Below are positions 27,000-33,738 of a stretch of DNA of 41,444 nucleotides, piece by piece. The notes under the pieces were generated by a model. That model was not told the origin of the DNA and did not search any database. It worked only from the letters and a program-made list of their open reading frames with translations. The position numbers were made by a program, and so were the translations under genes. The DNA lies in the NCBI GenBank assembly GCA_019634615.1, contig JAHCAZ010000031.1, positions 1-41,444 of the forward strand, in the 5' to 3' direction. The DNA is from Opitutaceae bacterium. Its GTDB lineage: Bacteria; Verrucomicrobiota; Verrucomicrobiia; Opitutales; Opitutaceae. The number at the start of each line of letters is the position of its first letter. Within the stretch, counting starts at the first letter, position 1.

Positions 27000-28400
27000 G
27001 TGAACTCTCAACCTGCCCCTGTCACCAGCTCCGCGATTCCTCCCATCCTCCAGTCGGCGGCGCGCCGACTGTCGGTCTTCTTCAAGGTCGCCGGCATCTG
27101 CCTGCTGCTCCTCCTCCTGCACATTCCCCTCGCGCTGACCGATCACGTGTTGCGCGAGCGGCGGGGTTACCAGGCGCAGGCGACCGAGGAAGTCGCTGCG
27201 CTCTGGGGCCGCCAGCAGCTCGTGTCCGGGCCAGTCCTTGCGGTGCCCTACGCCTGCAAGACCTGGGTGACGCGCAGCCAGATGGTCGGCGGCAAGGCGG
27301 TGCAGGTCGGCGACTGGGAGCTGACCACGGCGACCGCCTACTTCCTGCCGGAGGAGCTGGCGATGGCGGGTCGCGTCGATCCCGAGGTGCGGCGGCGAGG
27401 CATCTACGACGTCGTAGTCTACGGCGCGAAGCTGAACCTCACCGGGCATTTCCTGCCCGATTTCGCGGCGGCCGGCATCGCGGCCGAACGGATCGACTGG
27501 GATCAGGCGCGGGTGCTGGTCGGCGTCAGCGACCTGCACGGCGTGCGAGCCGTCGGCCCGGTGCAGCTGGGCGCCGGGCGCAGTGCGAATTTCGAGTCCG
27601 TCCCGGACCAGCTCCTGCCGCTGGCGGCCAAGGTGGCGGGTGTGAAGCCGGGAGCGCGTCTGGAGTTCGCCCTGGACGCGCAGGTGCAGGGCAGCGGGCA
27701 ACTGCGTTTTGCCCCGCTGGGCCGCACGACGACGGTGGAGCTGAAGTCGGCCTGGGCCGATCCGTCCTTCACCGGGGCGGCGCTGCCGGCGACGCGATCG
27801 GTGGGTCCGGATGGGTTCACGGCCACCTGGCAGAGTGCGCATTTCAGCCGGGGACTGGCCCAAAGTTGGACGAGTCAGCAATTGGAGGATTCCGAGGCGC
27901 TGAAGCGCATGAGCGCGGCCGGCTTCGGGGTCAGCTTCCTCGATCCCGTCAACACCTACAGCATGGTTGAGCGCGCGCAGAAATACGGCGTACTGTTCTT
28001 CGTCCTGGCCTTCGCGGTATTCTTCCTCTTCGAGGTCACGGCCAGGCTGCGGATCCACCCGCTGCAGTACGCCCTCGTGGGCGTGGCGCTGTGCCTGTTC
28101 TTCCTCGGGTTCCTGGCGCTGTCCGAGTTCTGGACCCCGGCGCTGGCCTACGGCACCGCGGCGGGTGCCTGCACGCTGATGGTGTCGGTGTACGCGTGGA
28201 GTTTTCTGCGCACGGGTCGGAGGACCCTCGTCATTGCCGGCGGCCTGGCGGCGACGTACGCGTACCTTTATTTCGTGCTGCGGTCGCAGGACTATGCCCT
28301 AATCGCAGGCACGGTGGCACTCTTCGCGATGCTGGCCCTCGTGATGTTCTTCACGCGCCGGGTCGACTGGTATGAGGTCGACCTCGGGAAACAGGGCTGA
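27000..28400 (+). CDS. creD: Inner-membrane protein CreD
   Basis: This 466-aa protein (E. coli CreD is similar in length) has an N-terminal helix (about 28-48, VAGICLLLLLLHIPLALTD), then the family phrases VLRERRGYQAQA and QQLVSGPVLAVPY. A large periplasmic domain follows, with ARLEFALDAQVQGSGQL and LDPVNTYSMVERAQKYGVLF, and then five or six C-terminal helices. GTG 27000 is preceded by AGGGTGGGG; GTG 26982 is an alternative that would leave only 4 bases to the cre-tag. CreD is an envelope protein induced by CreBC; its exact function is unknown. Confidence 0.88.
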   Translation: MNSQPAPVTSSAIPPILQSAARRLSVFFKVAGICLLLLLLHIPLALTDHVLRERRGYQAQATEEVAALWGRQQLVSGPVLAVPYACKTWVTRSQMVGGKAVQVGDWELTTATAYFLPEELAMAGRVDPEVRRRGIYDVVVYGAKLNLTGHFLPDFAAAGIAAERIDWDQARVLVGVSDLHGVRAVGPVQLGAGRSANFESVPDQLLPLAAKVAGVKPGARLEFALDAQVQGSGQLRFAPLGRTTTVELKSAWADPSFTGAALPATRSVGPDGFTATWQSAHFSRGLAQSWTSQQLEDSEALKRMSAAGFGVSFLDPVNTYSMVERAQKYGVLFFVLAFAVFFLFEVTARLRIHPLQYALVGVALCLFFLGFLALSEFWTPALAYGTAAGACTLMVSVYAWSFLRTGRRTLVIAGGLAATYAYLYFVLRSQDYALIAGTVALFAMLALVMFFTRRVDWYEVDLGKQG

Positions 28401-28409
28401 CGCCCGAAC

Positions 28410-29450
28410 CTAGAGCAGCGAACCCTGCTCGCCCAGGGCGGCCTTGAGGCCGATCGCGTGGTAGCCCTTTGCGGTGAGCACGCGACCCTGGGGGGTGCGC
28501 TGGAGGTAGCCTTCCTGGATGAGGAAGGGCTCGTGAACCTCCTCGAGCGTTTCGGCCTCCTCACCAACGGCGACGGCGATGGTGCTCAAGCCGACGGGGC
28601 CTCCCTTGTAGTTCTCGGCCATGACGCGTAGCATGCGCTTGTCCATCTCGTCGAGGCCGGCGACGTCGATCTCAAGTAGCTCGAGCGCCGCGGCGGCGAC
28701 GGGTTGGGTGATCTTGCCCTTGGCGCGTTCCTGGGCGTAGTCGCGGACGAAGTTGATCAGGTTGTTGGCGACGCGCGGCGTGCCGCGGGCGCGGGTGGCG
28801 ATTTCCTTGGCGCCGCCGTCGTCGATCGCGACCTTGAGCAGGCCGCAGCTGCGACGGACGATCCCCTCGAGCGTCGGATGATCGTAGTAGTCGAGGCGCG
28901 TCTGCAGCGTGAAACGCGAGCGGAGCGGCGCGGTGAGCAGGCCGCTGCGCGTCGTCGCGCCGATCAGCGTGAAGCGCGGGATCGTGAGCCGCACGCTGCG
29001 CGCGTTGGGGCCCTGATCGATCATGATGTCGAGGCGGAAGTCCTCCATCGCGGAGTAGAGGTATTCCTCGACCGTCTTCGGGATGCGGTGGATCTCGTCG
29101 ATGAAGAGCAGGTCGCCCTCCTCGAGGTTCGTGAGGAGACCGGCGAGGTCGCCGGCCTTCTCGATCACGGGGCCGGAGGTGACGCGCACGTTGCGCCCGA
29201 GCTCGTGGCCGAGGATGAAGGCGAGGGTGGTCTTGCCCAGGCCGGGCGGGCCGCTGAGGAGCACGTGGTTGAGGGCCTCGCCGCGCTTCTTCGCGGCGCC
29301 GACCATGACTTGGAGGCGCTCCACGGTCTTGGGCTGGCCGGTGAAGTCGGCAAACGTCAGCGGCCGCAGCGCCGCCTCCGCCGGCGACACGGGCGCGGCG
29401 AGCGCATTGCTGATGAAGCCAAGGCCTTTGTTCGGATCAGGAGCGGGCAT
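28410..29450 (-). CDS. ruvB: Holliday junction branch migration helicase RuvB
   Basis: This is the AAA+ motor that drives branch migration with RuvA and RuvC. The 346-aa protein has Walker A GPPGLGKTTLAF, Walker B LLFIDEIHRI, sensor 1 IGATTRSGLLTAPLRSRF (including the Arg finger region) and a C-terminal winged helix with GGPVGLSTIA and LIQEGYLQRTPQGR. ruvA and ruvC are not adjacent. It is convergent with creD with only 9 bases between the stops and no visible terminator. Confidence 0.97.
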   Translation of the reverse strand: MPAPDPNKGLGFISNALAAPVSPAEAALRPLTFADFTGQPKTVERLQVMVGAAKKRGEALNHVLLSGPPGLGKTTLAFILGHELGRNVRVTSGPVIEKAGDLAGLLTNLEEGDLLFIDEIHRIPKTVEEYLYSAMEDFRLDIMIDQGPNARSVRLTIPRFTLIGATTRSGLLTAPLRSRFTLQTRLDYYDHPTLEGIVRRSCGLLKVAIDDGGAKEIATRARGTPRVANNLINFVRDYAQERAKGKITQPVAAAALELLEIDVAGLDEMDKRMLRVMAENYKGGPVGLSTIAVAVGEEAETLEEVHEPFLIQEGYLQRTPQGRVLTAKGYHAIGLKAALGEQGSLL

Positions 29451-29463
29451 GAGGGATGGTTAT

Positions 29464-29566
29464 GCGCAAAGACGCGAAGGCGCAAAGGTCGGAAGCAAAG
29501 GTGGGGGAAAATATAAAACCAAATGCATTGCTTTGCTCCGGACTTCGCGCCTTCGCATCTTTGCGC
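29464..29566. repeat. Inverted repeat element B (CGCRAAGG family)
   Basis: The left arm 29464-29486 and right arm 29544-29566 are complementary in 21 of 23 positions (core GCGCAAAGACGCGAAGGCGC); pairing continues with gaps inwards towards GTCGGA/TCCGGA. A notably AT-rich spacer separates them. The element sits between the ruvB start and the murA stop. Confidence 0.85.
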
Positions 29567-29578
29567 TTAATTCGGCTC

Positions 29579-30868
29579 TCACTTCCATTCCACCTCGGCG
29601 CCGAGGCTGCGGAGGTTTTCGACGAAGTTGGGGTGGGCGCGGCGGATCGTGTCGGCGTTCTTCACCACGCTGCGGCCCGGGATGCTGGCGGCGACCATGT
29701 AGAGGGCGACGGCGGCACGGATGATGTAGGGGGCCTCGACGGTGGCGGGGCGGAGGGGCTTGTTGCCGAAGATGATGACCCGGTGGGGATCGCTGACGAC
29801 CACGTGGGCGCCGAACTTCACGAGCTCGGGCATCCAGGTGAAGCCGCCCTCGTAAACCTTGTTCCAGAACATCACGTCACCCTTGGCGCGGACGGACAGC
29901 GCGAGCATGCAGGGCAGGAGATCGACCGGGAAATACGGCCAGGGCGCGGCCTCGATGCGCGGGAGGAGATTCGCGGTGAACGGCTGCTGGACGACGAGCT
30001 TCTGGTGCTTCCGCACGATGGCGGTGTCGCCCTGGTGCTCGATCTTCACCCCGAGCTTGGCGAAGGCGCGGCCCATGAGGTCGAAGTGCTGGGGCAGGGA
30101 GTGCTTCACGCGGACCTCGCCGCCGGTGATGGCGCCGAGGGCGAGGAATGTGACGACCTCGTGGTGGTCGGAATTGATCGTGAACGTGCCGCCGCGCAGG
30201 TCCTTCACGCCGGTGACGGTGAGCTGGCTGGTGCCGAGGCCGGCGATCTTGGCGCCCATGCCGACGAGGACGGCGCAGAGGTCCTGCACGTGGGGTTCAC
30301 TGGCGGCGTTGATCAGCACCGATTCGCCCTCGGCGAGGACGGCGGCCATGGCGAAGTTCTCGGTCGCGGTGACCGACATGTAGTCGGGCCAGTGGCGCGC
30401 GCCCTTGAAGCGGCCCTTGAGCGCGAGGGTGAGCGAACCGTTACGGGATATGCGCGCGCCGAGCTTCCCGAGGATTTCGAGGTGCGGATCGAGCTCGCGG
30501 ATGCCGAGGGAGCAGCCCTTGGCGTTCGTCGGGATGGCGAGCTTCTTCATGCGCTGAAGGAGCGGCGCGAAGAGCAGCACGGCCGAGCGCATGCCGGCGG
30601 GGAGTTCGCCGTTGAGCCGGCGGGCGTCGAAGGTGGAGTGATCGAGGTCGATGCGGCCGGTGGCACGGTTCCAGAGCACCTGCGAGCCCTGCTCGCTGAA
30701 AAAGGTGACGAGTTTCTCGACGTCGGTGATGTTGGGGACGTTCAGGAGGGTGACCTTGTCATCGGTGAGGAGCGTCGCGCACAGGACGGGCAGCGCGGAG
30801 TTCTTGTTGCCGGAGGGCGTGATGGTGCCCGAGAGGGGCTTGCCGCCGTTGACGATGAGATCGGCCAT
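29579..30868 (-). CDS. murA: UDP-N-acetylglucosamine 1-carboxyvinyltransferase (divergent MurA)
   Basis: This is the first committed step of peptidoglycan precursor synthesis, transferring enolpyruvate from PEP to UDP-GlcNAc. The 429-aa EPT-fold protein keeps K22-N23 (SGNKNSALPVL), MRSAVLLFAPLL, the catalytic loop Cys C119 (KGCSLGIRELD, so fosfomycin-type chemistry is possible), the FPVD aspartate and a C-terminal Arg (TIRRAHPNF). It differs from typical MurA where ENRF is expected (here YEGGF) and at the TDLRA segment (here PYIIRA). It starts at ATG 30868 with GGGAGG only one base before the ATG, unusually close. Either a divergent lineage form or a MurA paralogue. Confidence 0.85.
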   Translation of the reverse strand: MADLIVNGGKPLSGTITPSGNKNSALPVLCATLLTDDKVTLLNVPNITDVEKLVTFFSEQGSQVLWNRATGRIDLDHSTFDARRLNGELPAGMRSAVLLFAPLLQRMKKLAIPTNAKGCSLGIRELDPHLEILGKLGARISRNGSLTLALKGRFKGARHWPDYMSVTATENFAMAAVLAEGESVLINAASEPHVQDLCAVLVGMGAKIAGLGTSQLTVTGVKDLRGGTFTINSDHHEVVTFLALGAITGGEVRVKHSLPQHFDLMGRAFAKLGVKIEHQGDTAIVRKHQKLVVQQPFTANLLPRIEAAPWPYFPVDLLPCMLALSVRAKGDVMFWNKVYEGGFTWMPELVKFGAHVVVSDPHRVIIFGNKPLRPATVEAPYIIRAAVALYMVAASIPGRSVVKNADTIRRAHPNFVENLRSLGAEVEWK

Positions 30869-30908
30869 ACCTCCCTAGGCATCGGCGGTTTTGGTGAACT
30901 GCGCCAAC

Positions 30909-30938
30909 AAAAAAGGCGTCCGCGGGTGCGGACGCCTT
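30909..30938 (-). terminator. Rho-independent terminator of the RGG-rich gene
   Basis: On the minus strand there is an 11-bp perfect stem (AAGGCGTCCGC with GCGGACGCCTT; loop 4 bases at 30924-30927) followed by a run of T (plus-strand A6 at 30909-30914). It lies 24 bases past the stop at 30963. Confidence 0.85.
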
Positions 30939-30962
30939 GAGTGATTGAGGCTGCGGGTGCGA

Positions 30963-31973
30963 TCAGATCGCGCCGCCGCCCTGCTGGCCGTCGGGACGCG
31001 GATCGTTGCCGCGTTCGCCGCGGAAGCGACCGCGACCGCCGCGACGGCGGCGGCGGTGGCCGCCCTCATCGCCCTGGCGGAAGTCGCCGCCCTGGCCCTG
31101 GGGCCGGCCGCCCTCGGAGGGGCCGCCTTGGCCGGACTGGCCGTCGCGGGGGCCGTTGAAGCCGCCCTGATGGCGACCGCGACCGCCGCGGTGACGGCGA
31201 CGGCCATGGCGGAACTCGCCATCGCGGTCACGGCGCTGCTCTCCGGACTGCTCGGGCTTGCCGGCCGCCGTATCGGCGCCGCCGAAGAGGCCTTTTAGCC
31301 AGGCGAAGAAACCGCCGCTGGCCTTGGGCTGCTCAGACGGCTGCGGGCGCGGCTGCTGCGTGCGCTGGTCGCGCTGCTCGCCGCCCTCGCGCGGGGCGCG
31401 GGGCTCGAAAGAACGCTGCTCGCGGCGCTCGGGTCGGAAGGAGGGACGCTCGTCGCGGCGCGGCTGGCCGCCGGATTCCCAGCTCTGGGCCGGGCGCTTG
31501 ATTTCCGCGGGCGGGAGGATGTTGAGCTCGGGCTTGGCTTCGGGTTTTGCCGGGGCGGCGGAAGCGTCGAGGGGGAAAAGCTCGGGAGTCGGAGCAGCGG
31601 CCGCGGCGGGCGCCGGGGCCGCTTCAGCCTGGGGAGCGACGGGCTCGGGAGCGGCCGGCGCCGGGGCCGCCAGCGCGGGGGCGGCGGCAGGGGCGGGCTC
31701 GTTGACAACAGGCGCGGCCACGGACGTCTCGCCCGTGAACGGATTCTTGTACTCGCTCTTCGGGGTGATCACCTCGATGGAGCTGGGCTGGTAGCCGGCG
31801 GGAGCGGCGTTGGCGGCTGCGGCGGCGGGGGCGGGACGTTTGCCGCGGGCAAGGCCTGAGCCGCGACTGGAGCCGAACGTGCCGAACGGCTGGGTGGCGC
31901 CGGCGGCCGGGGCCGCGCTGGCGGTGTCCGGGGTGGCGGGTGTGCCCTCGCCGGACGTTGCTGGATCTGACAT
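30963..31973 (-). CDS. Ala/Pro-rich protein with basic RGG-rich tail, probably nucleic-acid binding
   Basis: This 336-aa low-complexity protein begins at ATG 31973 (MSDPATSGEGTPATPDT). There is an Ala/Pro-rich N-terminal half, then an Arg/Glu/Gln segment (RRDERPSFRPERREQRSF), one short hydrophobic helix-like stretch (SGGFFAWLKGLFGG) and a Gly/Arg tail with GRRRHRGGRGRHQGG and HRRRRRGGRGRFRGERG. RGG-type tails bind RNA or single-stranded DNA in other proteins; here that is inference. No catalytic fold is visible. The leader is A-rich with no Shine-Dalgarno. A strong terminator follows. Confidence 0.75.
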   Translation of the reverse strand: MSDPATSGEGTPATPDTASAAPAAGATQPFGTFGSSRGSGLARGKRPAPAAAAANAAPAGYQPSSIEVITPKSEYKNPFTGETSVAAPVVNEPAPAAAPALAAPAPAAPEPVAPQAEAAPAPAAAAAPTPELFPLDASAAPAKPEAKPELNILPPAEIKRPAQSWESGGQPRRDERPSFRPERREQRSFEPRAPREGGEQRDQRTQQPRPQPSEQPKASGGFFAWLKGLFGGADTAAGKPEQSGEQRRDRDGEFRHGRRRHRGGRGRHQGGFNGPRDGQSGQGGPSEGGRPQGQGGDFRQGDEGGHRRRRRGGRGRFRGERGNDPRPDGQQGGGAI

Positions 31974-32240
31974 GGTTGTGTTTTGTTGTGGTTTGATAAG
32001 GCGCTCGGCCCGTGAGGGGAGCAGCCGGGTGGGCGGCCGACGGAACGCGGGAAACGCGCTCGACATCAGCCGTAAGGGGCCAATGTCGCCCGCACCACCG
32101 GGCGCGGCAACCTCAAATTCCGGCATCGCGGCCCCGCGACGGACGAACTGTCGCGCAAGAAACCGAACATCAAAGAAATGCACGTGGGCGCCGCACCGCG
32201 GGCTTGCCAGTCCGAATCGCGCGTCGCAGGGTCGGGGGCC

Positions 32241-32612
32241 ATGGACAAACTCGAGGAAATCTTCCGCATGCAAGACGCGCTCAACCGCCGCATCGGCGTC
32301 AATCTGCCCCCGCCGACCGACGAGGAGAAAGCCAAGTGGATCCTGAATTACACGCGCGCCATGCAGCAGGAAACGGCCGAGCTGATCGACAGCGTGCCGT
32401 GGAAGTGGTGGGCGAAGTACCAGAAGTTCGACGAGCAGAATGCCAAGGTCGAGGTCGTCGATCTGTTCCACTTTCTGGTCTCACTCGCCCAGACTCTCGG
32501 CATGACGGCCGACGATGTCTACCAGGCGTACCTGAAGAAAAACCAAGTCAACCACCAGCGCCAGGACAGCGGCTACGCGAAGAAGGACGAGACGGACTCG
32601 AAGCATATCTGA
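32241..32612 (+). CDS. All-alpha dimeric dUTP diphosphatase (dUTPase_2 family)
   Basis: This enzyme hydrolyses dUTP to dUMP, keeping uracil out of DNA. The 123-aa protein shows the all-alpha NTP pyrophosphatase metal site: E44 and E47 in QQETAELIDSVPWKWW, and E71 and D74 in KVEVVDLFHFLVSLAQ, the pattern of the Campylobacter/phage-type dUTPase. It is short for the family but contains both helix pairs. ATG 32241 has GGGG 6 bases upstream; an in-frame start at 32178 lacks family support. Its TGA is part of a perfect hairpin. Confidence 0.9.
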   Translation: MDKLEEIFRMQDALNRRIGVNLPPPTDEEKAKWILNYTRAMQQETAELIDSVPWKWWAKYQKFDEQNAKVEVVDLFHFLVSLAQTLGMTADDVYQAYLKKNQVNHQRQDSGYAKKDETDSKHI

Positions 32613-32632
32613 TCGCGCGGGGCGCGATCAGA
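32608..32632. terminator. Perfect hairpin between convergent dUTPase and thioesterase genes
   Basis: An 11-bp perfect stem (TCTGATCGCGC with GCGCGATCAGA, loop GGG) includes the dUTPase TGA stop. There is no T-run on either side, so if it terminates it is not a classical intrinsic terminator. It may serve both convergent transcripts. Confidence 0.55.
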
Positions 32633-32636
32633 ACGC

Positions 32637-33098
32637 TCAACGCGTCACCACAAACGCCGCAGTCACATCCACCGCGGTCTGGCCCTGCTCGATCACGCGG
32701 GCGCGGAGCTTGAGCTTGGCCTGGCCGTAGCGGGCGAGGGCATCCTTGAACTCGGCGATCGCGGCCTGGGCCGGGCGCTCGCAGATCGCGCGCAGGTCGC
32801 CGATCACCGGGCGGCGGTAGGCGGCGCGGCTTTCCTTCACCACGATGCGCCACTCCGTCTTCTCGGCGTCGCGCTCGTTTTTCATCAGCTCCCACACGAC
32901 GCCGTAGCCGGCGAGCGTGGCGAGGGAGACGAGGCTGCCACCGAAAGCGGTGTTGAGCGAATTCTTGTTCTGCTCCTTTGGGGCGATAAGCGTGAGCGAA
33001 CGCTCGTCACTCACCTCCACGCCGACGCCCATCGCCTTCGCGAGCGGGATCATCTCGTGAAGGAACAATTCGAACGCCGGGATCTTGACGGACTTCAT
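32637..33098 (-). CDS. YiiD C-terminal-type hotdog thioesterase
   Basis: This 153-aa protein of the putative thioesterase (YiiD_C-like) hotdog family has the central helix NSLNTAFGGSLVSLATLAGYG, which carries the usual N..G/FGG pattern, followed by strands with AAYRRPVIGDLRAICERP. E. coli FabY/YiiD carries this domain fused to an acetyltransferase; here it is stand-alone. A role in acyl-CoA or acyl-ACP hydrolysis is inferred. It starts at ATG 33098, divergent from the peroxiredoxin gene across 109 bases. Confidence 0.8.
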   Translation of the reverse strand: MKSVKIPAFELFLHEMIPLAKAMGVGVEVSDERSLTLIAPKEQNKNSLNTAFGGSLVSLATLAGYGVVWELMKNERDAEKTEWRIVVKESRAAYRRPVIGDLRAICERPAQAAIAEFKDALARYGQAKLKLRARVIEQGQTAVDVTAAFVVTR

Positions 33099-33207
33099 CT
33101 GCGCGGACGTTGGAGGAAAAAACGTCGCTCGTCAAAGCTGGCGCGGCCGGAATGGAAACGCGGTGTCCGATTTGACCTCGCCGCCTGGCCGGGCCATCAC
33201 TCCTGCC

Positions 33208-33684
33208 ATGATTCAACCCGGCGTCCGGCTCCCGCTCGATTTTTCGCTCAAGGTCTTGCAAGCCAATGAGGAAAAGGAGGTTAAGTTTTGCGACATCCTC
33301 ACTCGCCGGACCGTCGTCTCGGTTTACATGCGCAACAACACGGGCGGCTGCGACAAGCAGAACGACAGCCTGGTGGGCTACGCCGACAAGCTCGACCGGG
33401 CGGGTTACAACCTCGTCGCCGTCAGCCGCGACTCGCTGGCCTCGCACCGCAAATACGCCGCGAAGAAAGGTATCACCTACGCACTCGCGAGCGACCCCGC
33501 GGACCGCTTCGCGCGCGCGACGGATTCGCTCGTCGAGAAATCCATGTACGGCCGCAAGTTCATCGGCCCGGCGCGCGCCGCCTACGTGCTCGACCGCGAT
33601 GGAACCGTGCTCGCCGTGATCGAAAAGGTGACGCCGGCTGAGCATGCCGCGCAGATCGCCGCCGTGATCGCGACGTTGCGCTGA
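33208..33684 (+). CDS. Bcp/PrxQ-like peroxiredoxin with altered active-site motif
   Basis: This 158-aa thioredoxin-fold protein aligns with Bcp-type peroxiredoxins: LPLDFSL, VVSVYMRNNTGGCDKQN (peroxidatic C48, T45), NLVAVSRDSLASHRKYA, VEKSMYGRKFIGPARAAYVLDRDG (conserved Arg). The normally invariant Pro of PxxxTxxC is Met (M41), and no Cys follows five residues after C48, so the resolving Cys of E. coli Bcp is missing. It would act as a 1-Cys enzyme or has changed activity. ATG 33208 (MIQPGVRLPLDF) gives the family start; a longer frame adds 41 codons with no homology. Confidence 0.85.
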   Translation: MIQPGVRLPLDFSLKVLQANEEKEVKFCDILTRRTVVSVYMRNNTGGCDKQNDSLVGYADKLDRAGYNLVAVSRDSLASHRKYAAKKGITYALASDPADRFARATDSLVEKSMYGRKFIGPARAAYVLDRDGTVLAVIEKVTPAEHAAQIAAVIATLR

Positions 33685-33738
33685 GCGACCGGCGCTCGGC
33701 GGTTGCCATGGCCGACGCGCGGCCTTAGGCTTGCCTCC

